Source: Anaerolineales bacterium
GTDB lineage: Bacteria > Chloroflexota > Anaerolineae > Anaerolineales > Villigracilaceae
Length of the DNA stretch: 64,000 nt
Direction of reading: 5' to 3'
Assembly (NCBI GenBank): GCA_020634885.1
Contig: JACKAW010000005.1
Coordinates: 124,001-188,000 of the forward strand
Below, one piece after another: positions 8,092 to 16,643 of the stretch. Both the position numbers and the translations under genes were made by a program. Within the stretch, counting starts at the first letter, position 1. The number at the start of each line of letters is the position of its first letter. The notes below the pieces were generated by a model that was given only the letters and a program-made list of their open reading frames with translations, had not been told where the DNA came from and did not search any database.

Positions 8092-8784
8092 ATGCAAATC
8101 GTCTTTGCCATTCTGGCGGTCGTGTTGGCGTATGTGATAGGGTCTGTGCCGGTTGGGTTGTTGATCGTAAAGATCACGACTGGAAAGGACATTCGCGAGA
8201 TTGAAAGCGGACGCACTGGCGGAACGAATGCCATGCGTGCGGCGGGGTTTTGGGCTGGGTTTGCCACCGCCATGTTGGATATTGTGAAAGGTGCAGCGGG
8301 TGTTTGGGTGGCAAGATGGCTCACGCCCGAATTGCCCATCATTCATATGATCGCTCCACTGGCTTCGATCTTGGGGCATAACCATTCGATCTTTCTGCCT
8401 GAGCGTGACGAAAATGGAAAGCTCATTCGTTTGCGCGGCGGCGCGGGTGGTGCGCCGTCTGTAGGTGGGGCGATGGGGTTGTATCTTCCGTCGATTTTGA
8501 TCGTGTTGCCGCTTGGTATGTTGACCTTTTTCACGATAGGTATTGCTTCTGTGACGACCATGGCAGTGGCTTTGTATTCCACCCTGGCGTTCGCTTATTT
8601 TGCTTCGCAGGGAATTATTCCCTGGGCGTATGTTTGGTATGGGGTGGGTGCGGAGATATTGTTGGTTCTGGCATTGCAGCCAAATATTAAACGTCTGTTT
8701 GAAGGCAACGAACGCGTTGTGAAATATAGCCTGAACGGCTGGCTGCGCAAACGCAAAGAGGAGCAGCAGGGCGAGCCTCAGTGA
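8092..8784 (+). CDS. plsY: PlsY-like glycerol-3-phosphate acyltransferase, divergent
   Basis: A 230-residue membrane protein matching PlsY, which acylates glycerol-3-phosphate from acyl-phosphate at the membrane. Recognisable motifs are GSVPVGLL near the N-terminus, SGRTGGTNAMRAAG (family pattern GSGNxGATN) with LDIVKG, and LGHNHSIFLP followed by GGAGGAPSVGG where PlsY normally has FKGGKGVAT. There is a roughly 14-residue charged insertion (PERDENGKLIRLR) before that glycine loop, and the conserved lysine of GGKG is not present. Four to six membrane helices. GGAGGAG at 8080-8086 is a strong ribosome site for the ATG at 8092. The protein may have altered activity or use another acyl donor. Confidence 0.8.
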   Translation: MQIVFAILAVVLAYVIGSVPVGLLIVKITTGKDIREIESGRTGGTNAMRAAGFWAGFATAMLDIVKGAAGVWVARWLTPELPIIHMIAPLASILGHNHSIFLPERDENGKLIRLRGGAGGAPSVGGAMGLYLPSILIVLPLGMLTFFTIGIASVTTMAVALYSTLAFAYFASQGIIPWAYVWYGVGAEILLVLALQPNIKRLFEGNERVVKYSLNGWLRKRKEEQQGEPQ

Positions 8785-8805
8785 TATTTTGAAATATATC
8801 TTGTC

Positions 8806-8846
8806 AATACGATACGGCAGCGCAGGTTTGGCTGCCGTATCGTATT
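8806..8846 (+). terminator. Strong hairpin after plsY, probable terminator
   Basis: A perfect 15-bp stem: arms at 8806-8820 and 8832-8846 (core ATACGATACGGCAG) around an 11-nt loop, 21 nt after the plsY stop. The downstream flank is only weakly T-rich, so termination may be inefficient. Confidence 0.6.
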
Positions 8847-8870
8847 TATAGGAAATCTTGTCGAAATTCA

Positions 8871-8948
8871 CCACAGATGAACGCAGATTCACACAGATTT
8901 AGAAAATGGATTTGTTCTAAAACGATTTCTAATCCTGTTTATCTGTGG
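8871..8948. repeat. Dispersed CACAGAT-type inverted repeat, copy 1
   Basis: CCACAGATGAAC at 8871 pairs (11 of 12) with GTTTATCTGTGG ending at 8948, with an inner TTTAGAAA/TTTCTAAT pair. A related element occurs at 61621-61686. Such imperfect palindromes between genes behave like REP-type elements. Confidence 0.6.
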
Positions 8949-8958
8949 GCAAAAATTG

Positions 8959-9339
8959 TTATCTATTATTCACGTTGTTTAGCCAAGCCAATGCGGTTTC
9001 GCGGTCAAAAAACACAGACATGGAGTAGCCGTTGTTGTGACATACGGTTTCGTAGAACTTTAGATTTTCCATAAATCTTTTTGGAACCACGAGTGCAAGC
9101 CTGAAGGTGCGGGGTACGCCAAGTTCATTATATTTTTTGGGGAGGTTGTAAATATCCATGGTGGTTAGTTCATCTCCCATGATTTCGCTGTGATCCAATA
9201 GACCGCGGTGGCAATTGTGTTTTTTTGCCAGGGCAATGCCTTCATGTCTCATGATTTCGGCTGATTTTATTTCAAGTACGCCGGATGTTTTTGTATAAAT
9301 GATCTGGTCATTTTCATCGTAGTGCATTTTCCATTCCAT
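8959..9339 (-). CDS. STAS/SpoIIAA-like small protein
   Basis: A 126-residue soluble protein with an alternating strand-helix pattern that resembles SpoIIAA/STAS-like domains: an initial strand pair (DENDQIIYTKTSGVLEI), a helix, LLDHSEI, and a final FDRETALAWL, the last being typical of SpoIIAA-like proteins. No kinase or phosphatase partner is adjacent. Function unknown. The ATG at 9339 has GAGG about 8 nt upstream and TATAAT further up, so its message has a leader, unlike several neighbours. Confidence 0.6.
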   Translation of the reverse strand: MEWKMHYDENDQIIYTKTSGVLEIKSAEIMRHEGIALAKKHNCHRGLLDHSEIMGDELTTMDIYNLPKKYNELGVPRTFRLALVVPKRFMENLKFYETVCHNNGYSMSVFFDRETALAWLNNVNNR

Positions 9340-9477
9340 TGTTAGCCTCGGTGTGGGGATTTTGCCCGATTATATTATTTTTTGCGCTGTAATTTTGTTT
9401 TGAGATATAAATGCGGATATGGAATTTTCAACCCGGTTCGTAAAAAAAATAGTGGTTGGATGTGCAAATTTCAAGGG

Positions 9478-9486
9478 TGATAAAAT
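9478..9486 (+). promoter_or_regulatory. Extended -10 box of a leaderless promoter (ABC exporter)
   Basis: TG-A-TAAAAT ends 7 nt before the ATG at 9494. This supports 9494 as the start and a leaderless transcript; the longer in-frame ATG at 9419 lies upstream of the predicted transcription start. Confidence 0.55.
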
Positions 9487-9493
9487 ACCTTTT

Positions 9494-11269
9494 ATGACTT
9501 TTCTTGGTATCCCTGCTGAATTTACTTTACAAAGAAAGAATAAGTACGATCTTGCTTCCCCTGTGCGGTGGATATTTTCGCACATGCAGCCATATTGGTG
9601 GATCGTTGTGATGATCTTTATGGGCGCCATCGGCAATGCGGTGTTGGCGGTGGTTGTGCCAATTTTGACAGGCGATGCCTTCAATGCCATGCTTGCGCCC
9701 AAACCAGATACCTCTGTGCTTTTGCCTTTGGCGTTGACCATTGGTATTTCACAGGTGATCCGTGGGGTGTTGCAATTGGGGCGTAACTTTGGCGCGGAAC
9801 TGCTGGCGCAAAAAATGGAACGTGATATTCGTGATGAGTTATACCTTTCATTACTTGGCAAGAGTATGACCTTTCATAACTTGCAGCCAGTGGGTGATAC
9901 GATGGCGCGTTCCACGAATGATGTGCGTGAGGTGAACTATATGTTCAGCCCGGGCGTAAACCTTGTGGTTGGGTCGTTCATGTTTATTCTCATGCCGTTG
10001 TTCTTTGGTCCGCGTTACCACCCTTCGTTGATCCTTACCCCGCTGCTCTTTACCATTTTTTATTTTGTGGCATTGGTGCGGTATCTTAAAACGCTTTCTC
10101 CCGTAACGGATGATGTGCGCGCCACGTTCGGAGAAATGAATACACACCTTTCTGAGTCTCTCGATGGGGTGGAGATCATGAAAGGCGCGGCACAGGAAGA
10201 AGCGGAGGTGGATCGATTTGTGGTCAATGCCCGCAAAGTGCGCGATGCGTTCGTCCAACAGGGTGATCTTGAAGCGCGTTACATTGCCATGCTTTTGTTA
10301 GGGCTGGCTTTTGCAGGCGGGCTGACCCATGCCTTGTTCCTTTTGCGTGCCGGTCTCATTGACGTAGGCGCTGTAGTTGCTTATTTTGGAATGCTGCAAT
10401 TGCTGGGCTTTCCGACCTTCACTTCAACATTTGCCTATTCTCAAATTTCGTTGGGGATGTCTTCTGCCCGCCGCATTTTGGAATTGATCCAACGCGAGAC
10501 GAAACTGGACCAAAACACATCCGGCGTGACATCTCCCATCCGAGGAGAAATTGAATTTCGTGATGTCTTGTTTCGTTACCCTTCATCTGCTGAAGAAGGT
10601 GACCTTGTGCTTGAGAAGGTTTCCTTTAAAGTAAAACCCGGGCAGACGGTGGCTCTTGTTGGGCAGACCGGCGCCGGTAAAACCACGCTCGTCAAGCTCA
10701 TCAACCGCATCTATGATGTGACCAGCGGACAGGTATTGGTAGATGGAGTGGACGTACGCGATTGGAATCTCGCCTCGCTCCGTTCGCAAATCTCCATCAT
10801 CGAGCAGGATATCTTCCTGTTCTCGCGTTCGCTTAGCGATAATATTGCATTTGGGAAACCCGGCGCTTCCAAAGAAGAAGTGATCGCGGCATCCATGGCG
10901 GCGCAGGCGCACGATTTTATTTTGAACTTTGAAGAGACATACGGAACCGTGGTAGGGGAACGCGGCGTTACGCTCTCTGGCGGGCAGCGTCAGCGCATTG
11001 CGCTTGCGCGTGCATTCCTTACCGACCCGCATGTGCTTGTGCTGGATGACTCCACCTCTGCCATTGATTCGGCGACAGAGGACAAAATTCAGCGTGCCAT
11101 TTCCAATGCCGCCAAAGGACGCACCACCTTTATCATCACGCACCGCCTTTCGCAGATCCGCTGGGCAGACCTCATCATCGTCATGCGCAAGGGGCAGATC
11201 GTTGCCATGGGCTCGCATGATGAGTTGATGAAGACATCTGAGGCGTATTCGAGAATTTTTAGGGAATAA
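9494..11269 (+). CDS. ABC exporter half-transporter, first subunit
   Basis: About 591 residues: six-helix ABC membrane domain, then a nucleotide-binding domain. Walker A is GQTGAGKTT, the signature LSGGQRQR, Walker B VLVLDDSTSAID. The residue after Walker B aspartates is D-S rather than the catalytic glutamate (LDDSTS), so this subunit is probably the degenerate-site partner of a heterodimer, while the H-loop (TFIITHR) is present. It is followed by a second half-transporter 51 nt downstream, the usual layout of TM287/288- or BmrCD-like heterodimeric multidrug or lipid exporters. The alternative start at 9419 would add 25 residues not resembling the family. Confidence 0.88.
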   Translation: MTFLGIPAEFTLQRKNKYDLASPVRWIFSHMQPYWWIVVMIFMGAIGNAVLAVVVPILTGDAFNAMLAPKPDTSVLLPLALTIGISQVIRGVLQLGRNFGAELLAQKMERDIRDELYLSLLGKSMTFHNLQPVGDTMARSTNDVREVNYMFSPGVNLVVGSFMFILMPLFFGPRYHPSLILTPLLFTIFYFVALVRYLKTLSPVTDDVRATFGEMNTHLSESLDGVEIMKGAAQEEAEVDRFVVNARKVRDAFVQQGDLEARYIAMLLLGLAFAGGLTHALFLLRAGLIDVGAVVAYFGMLQLLGFPTFTSTFAYSQISLGMSSARRILELIQRETKLDQNTSGVTSPIRGEIEFRDVLFRYPSSAEEGDLVLEKVSFKVKPGQTVALVGQTGAGKTTLVKLINRIYDVTSGQVLVDGVDVRDWNLASLRSQISIIEQDIFLFSRSLSDNIAFGKPGASKEEVIAASMAAQAHDFILNFEETYGTVVGERGVTLSGGQRQRIALARAFLTDPHVLVLDDSTSAIDSATEDKIQRAISNAAKGRTTFIITHRLSQIRWADLIIVMRKGQIVAMGSHDELMKTSEAYSRIFRE

Positions 11270-11299
11270 CGATATTCGGTTTCTACTTTCCGAACATCG
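11270..11299 (+). repeat. Hairpin between the two ABC exporter genes
   Basis: CGATATTCGG (11270-11279) pairs with CCGAACATCG (11290-11299) across a 10-nt loop with one G-U pair, starting directly after the stop codon. It may tune expression of the second subunit; no T tract follows. Its wording resembles the hairpin before neuA. Confidence 0.5.
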
Positions 11300-11320
11300 A
11301 GCATCGCACAACGAGGTTTT

Positions 11321-13135
11321 ATGGGTTTCTTTGCAGGATTAAACGACGAAAAATACGACCGCCAATACAAGGATAGTGAACTTGTACGGCGCATGGTAGC
11401 TTACTTCGGATCACAGAAAATGCGGCTTGCTTTGGCTTCTGTGGTCATCATTGTCATTGCAGTGATCGGTGCGGCATTGCCGGTCATTGTCAGCCGTATG
11501 GTGGATCTGATCAAGGATCGACCCAATTCTGCACAGATCCTTTGGGTGGGTGCTGCACTTATCGGCGTGGCATTCGGTCAATGGGGGCTGAACTGGCTGC
11601 GGCGTGGTCTGATCGTGCGCTCTGTCGGCGACGTGGTGTTAGATATGCGCTCACGCGCCTTCCGCGCTGCCGCCGAGCACGACCTTTCCTTTTACGACCA
11701 GTTTTCATCGGGGCGCATTGTTTCGCGCATCACATCTGATACCAATGACTTTGGTCAGCTTGTGGTCATCATCACAGATGTGGTGGCGCAGTTCATTCAA
11801 GCGATCTTGATTGCTGTTGTTCTCTTTCGCACCGAGGTTCGGCTTTCTCTTCTTCTCATCGGATTTTTACCCTTCATCTTTGCCGTGGCTTCGGGCTTTC
11901 GGGTGCTTGCCCGCCGCGTTTCCAAAAAAGGCATGAAAGCCATGGCAGATGTGAATGCCGCCATCAAAGAGACCATCAGCGGTATTTCGATTGCCAAGAA
12001 CTTCCGGCAGGAAGAAAGCATTTTTAAATCGTTCGATGAGTCCAACATCCAATCGTATGGTGTGAACGTACAGCGCGGGTTCATTCTCTCGCTGGTGTTT
12101 CCCACACTCAACGCGTTGGGCGGAATTTTTGTAGGTGTGTTGGTGTATGTGGGCGGCAACAGCGCGGCGGCGGGTGCCATCAGCATTGGTTCGTGGTATC
12201 TCTTCATCATGAGCCTCGATCAGTTCTTCTTCCCTGTACTTAACCTCACTTCGTTTTGGGCGCAGATTCAGGCAGGGCTTTCTGCGGCAGAACGAGTCTT
12301 CGCGCTCATTGATGCAGACCCGAATGTGATCCAAAACGAAAAACAGGATGTGCCGCGACTCAAAGGCGAAGTGAATTTTGAACACGTTTTCTTCCGCTAT
12401 TCGGATAAAGAACCGGTTCTCACCGACTTCAACCTGCTCATCCAACCCGGAGAGACTCTTGCGCTGGTAGGGCATACTGGCGCGGGCAAGTCATCCATTG
12501 CAAAGCTGATCGCCCGCTTTTATGAATTTCAACAGGGGCGCCTGCTCGTGGACGGACGCGACATCCGCACTTTTGACCTTGCGCAATATCGCCGCCAATT
12601 GGGCATTGTTTCGCAAGTTCCGTTCTTGTTCTCCGGCACAGTGGCAGAAAATATTCGATATGCCGTGCCAGGTGCGCCAGAAGAAGAGATGCGCCGCCTT
12701 GCCAAACGGATTGGCGATGGCGAATGGCTCGATGCCCTGCCAAACGGACTGCATACCGAGGTGGGTGAACGCGGCAACCGCCTTTCGATGGGGCAGCGGC
12801 AACTTGTGGCGTTGATGCGCGTCCTTGTGCAGAACCCCGCCATCTTCATCCTCGATGAGGCGACTGCCAGCATTGACCCATTCACCGAGTGGCAGATTCA
12901 GCAGGCGTTGGACCTCATCCTCAAAAATTCCACAAGCATTCTTATTGCTCACCGCCTTTCTACAGTGAAGGCGGCAGATCGCATTGTGGTGATGCAAAAG
13001 GGAACGATCATCGAAGAAGGCAACCACCAAGGCTTGCTCGACCAGAGCGGGCATTATGCCGAGTTGTACAATACCTACTTCCGGCACCAGTCTCTTGCGT
13101 ATGTAGAGCAAATGAAGGATATGGTGGCAAAATAG
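11321..13135 (+). CDS. ABC exporter half-transporter, second subunit
   Basis: A 604-residue half-transporter: six membrane helices (about 35-330), then an ATPase domain with Walker A GHTGAGKSS, signature LSMGQRQL and Walker B IFILDEATASID with the catalytic glutamate intact; the switch histidine is in ILIAHRLS. The signature Q-loop side reads LSMGQ instead of LSGGQ. Together with the LDDS partner upstream this gives one full and one degenerate ATP site. The cargo cannot be deduced; drugs, lipids or peptides are all possible. A bidirectional terminator follows at 13152. Confidence 0.9.
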   Translation: MGFFAGLNDEKYDRQYKDSELVRRMVAYFGSQKMRLALASVVIIVIAVIGAALPVIVSRMVDLIKDRPNSAQILWVGAALIGVAFGQWGLNWLRRGLIVRSVGDVVLDMRSRAFRAAAEHDLSFYDQFSSGRIVSRITSDTNDFGQLVVIITDVVAQFIQAILIAVVLFRTEVRLSLLLIGFLPFIFAVASGFRVLARRVSKKGMKAMADVNAAIKETISGISIAKNFRQEESIFKSFDESNIQSYGVNVQRGFILSLVFPTLNALGGIFVGVLVYVGGNSAAAGAISIGSWYLFIMSLDQFFFPVLNLTSFWAQIQAGLSAAERVFALIDADPNVIQNEKQDVPRLKGEVNFEHVFFRYSDKEPVLTDFNLLIQPGETLALVGHTGAGKSSIAKLIARFYEFQQGRLLVDGRDIRTFDLAQYRRQLGIVSQVPFLFSGTVAENIRYAVPGAPEEEMRRLAKRIGDGEWLDALPNGLHTEVGERGNRLSMGQRQLVALMRVLVQNPAIFILDEATASIDPFTEWQIQQALDLILKNSTSILIAHRLSTVKAADRIVVMQKGTIIEEGNHQGLLDQSGHYAELYNTYFRHQSLAYVEQMKDMVAK

Positions 13136-13151
13136 AACATATATACCTGTA

Positions 13152-13186
13152 AAAAAAACTCCCGTCAAATGGACGGGAGTTTTTGA
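13152..13186. terminator. Bidirectional rho-independent terminator
   Basis: A run of A, then CTCCCGTC paired with GACGGGAG around a 5-nt loop, then TTTTT. The A and T flanks make it work on both strands, between the convergent ABC exporter and RCK genes. Confidence 0.9.
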
Positions 13187-13189
13187 TTT

Positions 13190-13870
13190 TTATAGAACAG
13201 ATCGATCAGGCGGCTCAAGCAATAAAGCCAATTGCTTGGCGCCTTCATCATCGGTGACGGCAAGCACCTCATCAAACTCTTCGAGGGTGGCATTGCCGCG
13301 CGGAAGGGTAACCTGTCCCTTGCGGATGATGGCAGCAATGACACATTGCTCGGGCAGACCCAGGTCTTTGAGCGGTATGCCTATGGCTTTGGCGCCGGGG
13401 GGTACTTTCTCTTCCACCAGCGAGTAACGCCCTCTGCGGAGTTTTAGCAGGGTCATCATATCGCCCAGAGACATTTCCTCCTGAATGAGGTGTGCCATTA
13501 CGTCTGCCTGATTGATGGTTTCATCCACGTGGAAGTTTTGATCGAACAGCCAGGCATTGCGCGGGTTATTGATGCGTGCCACCGTGCGGCGTACCTTGAA
13601 CATGGAACGGGCAAGGTAGCACAAGACAAGGTTTGTAGCGTCGTCACTGGTGCATGTGACGAGTACATTGGCTTTTTCCAAACCAGCGTGTCTCAGAACA
13701 GAGGGATCAGTTGCCTGCCCTTCGTAAATGACCTCGGTGGGCAGTTCGTGGTGCAGCCGTGCCAGCAGGTCTTTGCGGTGTTCCACCAAACGGACTTCGT
13801 ATTTCTGTTGAAGCAGTTGCGCGGCAAGTTGAGCGCCTGTGCGCCCGCCGCCTGCAATAAATACCAGCAT
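13190..13870 (-). CDS. RCK/TrkA-like NAD-binding K+ transport regulator, second
   Basis: About 226 residues: a TrkA-N (RCK) Rossmann domain with GGGRTG at residues 7-12, the acidic end of strand 2 in RLVEHRKD and CTSDDATNLV, then a TrkA-C domain (about 145-220). RCK proteins bind NAD(H), ATP or c-di-AMP and gate potassium channels or transporters. The ATG at 13870 lies 1 nt after the stop of the upstream RCK gene, with GAGGAGG overlapping that gene's end; the longer reading from 13921 is rejected because its extra residues overlap the neighbour and lack homology. Together with the upstream RCK and the KimA-like transporter it forms one operon. Confidence 0.85.
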   Translation of the reverse strand: MLVFIAGGGRTGAQLAAQLLQQKYEVRLVEHRKDLLARLHHELPTEVIYEGQATDPSVLRHAGLEKANVLVTCTSDDATNLVLCYLARSMFKVRRTVARINNPRNAWLFDQNFHVDETINQADVMAHLIQEEMSLGDMMTLLKLRRGRYSLVEEKVPPGAKAIGIPLKDLGLPEQCVIAAIIRKGQVTLPRGNATLEEFDEVLAVTDDEGAKQLALLLEPPDRSVL

Positions 13871-13871
13871 G

Positions 13872-14537
13872 TTATGCCTCCTCGCCTTCCTGCAATTTTG
13901 TGCGCAGAGATTTAATTCCATCCAATGTGGCGCTCACCGTGAGAACATCGCCCTGCTGAAGTTTCGTTGAGGGGGCGGGTAATTCTGCGCGTCCTGCGCG
14001 TGCCAGTGCCGCACAGACAATATCGGTGCAGCCATTCAATAAGTTTGAAATGGTCTCACCCTGCCAGCGTGCGGGGATGAACATTTCGTACATTTCCACT
14101 TCCCCATTTCCGGCTGAGAACACTGTGCGGAAAGATGGGTCGATCAAAAGTTCCTGCACGCGTTCTGCGCCCCATGCCGTGGAACTAATGATCTGCAAGC
14201 CGAATGCTTCGAGCATTTCACGCATGGTGGGGTCATAATTGCGAACCACCACCTGCTTTATACCGGGGTAATGCACCCGCACGGTGTGCCCAATGACCGC
14301 ATTCATTGTGTCTGAATTCGTGACGATGGCGACCCCGTCCGCTTTTTCCACATTGGCGCGTGCCAATGTATCGGCGGAGAGAGAGTCTCCTTCCACGGTA
14401 CGACCTCTAAAGTCGGGGTGGAGGCGGTTGAACGCCTTTTGGTTGACATCCACAACAACGACCTGATGTCCATTTATGAAGAGTTTGTAGGCGAGTTCCG
14501 CTCCAAACCTTCCGCAGCCTACTACAATAAAATTCAT
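13872..14537 (-). CDS. RCK/TrkA-like NAD-binding K+ transport regulator, first
   Basis: A 221-residue RCK protein: GCGRFGAEL (nucleotide loop, residues 8-16), VVDVNQKAF at the end of strand 2, EGDSLSADTL, IVTNSDTMN, then a TrkA-C domain from about 140 to the acidic tail EGEEA. Only weakly similar to its downstream RCK neighbour, so the two could form a heteromeric ring. It starts 12 nt after the KimA-like gene stop, consistent with one transcript from the promoter at 16584. Confidence 0.87.
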   Translation of the reverse strand: MNFIVVGCGRFGAELAYKLFINGHQVVVVDVNQKAFNRLHPDFRGRTVEGDSLSADTLARANVEKADGVAIVTNSDTMNAVIGHTVRVHYPGIKQVVVRNYDPTMREMLEAFGLQIISSTAWGAERVQELLIDPSFRTVFSAGNGEVEMYEMFIPARWQGETISNLLNGCTDIVCAALARAGRAELPAPSTKLQQGDVLTVSATLDGIKSLRTKLQEGEEA

Positions 14538-14549
14538 GATGGTTGCTCC

Positions 14550-16529
14550 TTAGCGATGATGATCGCTCTCCGTTTCGTGTACATGATAAGGTACGTTCGT
14601 GATGACAATATCATGCTGGTTTTTTAATTGGTTGCGCAAAATCTCGGCAGTGTTGGTATGAAGAGCCGAAGTCCAGCGGTTATCAGAAACGAACTCAGGC
14701 ACGACCACGGTGATGATCTCGCCCGGCTGGCGCTGCTCGGCTATATCGGCGATGTAATCAAGCAGCGGCTCAACAAACAACCGATAGGGTGAATCCAACA
14801 TCACAAGGCGGATGCCTTCGCCCCAGGTTTCCCATTTTTTGCGGGTCTTCTCCGCATCTGCCGGTTCGATGACGATATGTACAGCGGTAACATCATCTGA
14901 AAGCATGTGGGCATAGCGCAGTGCAGAGAGCGTTCCCTGATGCACCCCGCTGACCGGCATGATGACGCGGTGGCGGTGGGTATGCGGTGGAATAATGCCG
15001 AAGTTATCCAGTGAGAGATTTTTGGCAAGGTTGCGGTAGTGTAGATGGATCATCCACAATACAGCGATCAGGGAGGGTATTAGGATAAGTACCACGTAGG
15101 CGCCATCTTGAAATTTGGTGGCTGCGAAGATCAACATGACAACACCGGTACATAATGCGCCGAAACCGTTCATGAACATTTTCAAACGCCAGAGCGGGTC
15201 GTAGGTGATCTTTGAAATGCGTTCGTTGGTGTGTTCTGCCTCTTCCTTTTGGTCGCGTAATTTTCCGCTTTTTCTCCAGCGTAACGCCATGCCGGTTTGG
15301 GCGAGGGTGAACGAGAGAAACACACCAATGGCGTACAGTGGAATAAGGCGGGTTACGCTTGCTTGAAAGAGCACGATCAACGCAGAGGATAAGATTGCCA
15401 GAGCCACAATACCGCGTGAATACACAAGGCGGCTGCCACGATAGGTCAACTGGCGCGGCAGGAAGCCGTCCATTGCCATGAGGGCGCTCAAACGTGGAAA
15501 GCCCGCGTATGCGGTATTGCCTGCCAGCAGCAAAATGATGGTGGTTACCAGAATGACGGCAAAATACATTACACCTTGCCCGCCAAAAATGGTGCGCCCG
15601 ATCTGCGAGATCACCGTCTCAACTTCGGAGGGAACAGCCTGAGTCTGGCTTGAAATGAAAGAGATGCCCAAAAACAGGGATGAGAGAATGACCGCCATCC
15701 AGATCAGGGTGGTGGCTGCGTTTTTGCTGCGCGGTTCTTTGAATGCGGTGGTGCCGTTGGAAATGGCTTCAATGCCCGTAAGCGCAGCAGTTCCGCTGGA
15801 GAATGCGTGCAGAATTAAAAATGGCAGACCAAAAGCTGTGATGCCGTGTGAGAAAACTTCAGGCGGATCTACCACTGTCCCAAGGGTACCGGTGAAATAC
15901 TTGTACAGCCCGAACCCGATCATGACGAACATGATCACAATAAAGGACATGCTGGGCACTGCGATTGCAGCGCCAGATTCACGTACCCCGCGTAGGTTAA
16001 TGAGCATAAGGAGGAATACAGCGGCGACCGCCATGGGGACACGGTAGGCGTACAGGTCTGGGTAGGCAGAAACGATCTGCGCGATACCCGATGAAACCGA
16101 CACGGAAACCGTCAGAATGTAATCAGCCAAAAGGGAGGATGCCGCAGTGAGACCGGCAAGTTCGCCGAGATTATCACGGGCAACCACATAGGCGCCGCCT
16201 CCATCCGGGTAGGCATGAATGACTTGCACATAGGAAAGCGCGACGATGGCAAGGAGCATGACGATCGCCATGGAGATGGGAAACACATATCCAAAAGCGA
16301 GTGTTCCTGCTGCTGCAAGGACCACCATGATCTCCTGGGTGGCATATGCATTGGACGAGAGCGCATCAGATGCGAACACCGCCAACCCTACCACCTTGCC
16401 GATCGTTTCGTGCGAGGCGTCTGCTGTGGAAAGCGGGCGTCCGATCAGCCAGGATTGCCAGGTTCGCTGGGGTTTATAATCTGTTTTACGCTCAATAATG
16501 GGGGTTTGTTTGTTTTCTTGATTGATCAT
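14550..16529 (-). CDS. KimA-like APC-superfamily potassium importer
   Basis: A 659-residue APC transporter with about 12 membrane helices up to residue 490 and a roughly 160-residue cytosolic C-terminal domain with a universal-stress-protein-like pattern (HRVIMPVSGVHQGTLSALRYA). It closely follows Bacillus KimA (YdaO): FASDALSSNAYATQE retains the aspartate and tyrosine that coordinate K+ in KimA, and AYPDGGGAYVVARDNLG and ALTGIEAISN match the family. KimA is a proton-coupled K+ importer controlled by c-di-AMP. The two downstream RCK genes support a potassium role; KimA itself is usually a stand-alone gene. The leader is about 48 nt, too short for a ydaO riboswitch. Confidence 0.82.
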   Translation of the reverse strand: MINQENKQTPIIERKTDYKPQRTWQSWLIGRPLSTADASHETIGKVVGLAVFASDALSSNAYATQEIMVVLAAAGTLAFGYVFPISMAIVMLLAIVALSYVQVIHAYPDGGGAYVVARDNLGELAGLTAASSLLADYILTVSVSVSSGIAQIVSAYPDLYAYRVPMAVAAVFLLMLINLRGVRESGAAIAVPSMSFIVIMFVMIGFGLYKYFTGTLGTVVDPPEVFSHGITAFGLPFLILHAFSSGTAALTGIEAISNGTTAFKEPRSKNAATTLIWMAVILSSLFLGISFISSQTQAVPSEVETVISQIGRTIFGGQGVMYFAVILVTTIILLLAGNTAYAGFPRLSALMAMDGFLPRQLTYRGSRLVYSRGIVALAILSSALIVLFQASVTRLIPLYAIGVFLSFTLAQTGMALRWRKSGKLRDQKEEAEHTNERISKITYDPLWRLKMFMNGFGALCTGVVMLIFAATKFQDGAYVVLILIPSLIAVLWMIHLHYRNLAKNLSLDNFGIIPPHTHRHRVIMPVSGVHQGTLSALRYAHMLSDDVTAVHIVIEPADAEKTRKKWETWGEGIRLVMLDSPYRLFVEPLLDYIADIAEQRQPGEIITVVVPEFVSDNRWTSALHTNTAEILRNQLKNQHDIVITNVPYHVHETESDHHR

Positions 16530-16583
16530 AACTCTCTGCTTACAGACAAAAAATTAAGCCCTTCCCTCGGAAGGACACATAAG

Positions 16584-16589
16584 ATTATA
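16584..16589 (-). promoter_or_regulatory. -10 box of the potassium operon promoter
   Basis: TATAAT on the minus strand about 55 nt before the transporter ATG. The leader contains a small CCTTCC/GGAAGG hairpin. The -35 region is not clear. Confidence 0.5.
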
Positions 16590-16643
16590 GTACGAATCTT
16601 TTTTTATGACGTTGCCCGCGCAACAAGCGGACGAAATAAACGT

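Noticed and set aside
9419..9493. Longer N-terminus of the first ABC exporter subunit
   Set aside because: The promoter box at 9478-9486 lies inside this stretch and the extra residues do not resemble ABC exporters.
10583..11311. 242-codon minus-strand frame inside the ABC exporter
   Set aside because: Antisense shadow of the ATPase domain with no homology-like motifs.
16530..16643. Possible ydaO-type c-di-AMP riboswitch before the KimA-like gene
   Set aside because: Only 114 bp are available and the -10 box leaves a leader of about 48 nt, too short for that riboswitch.
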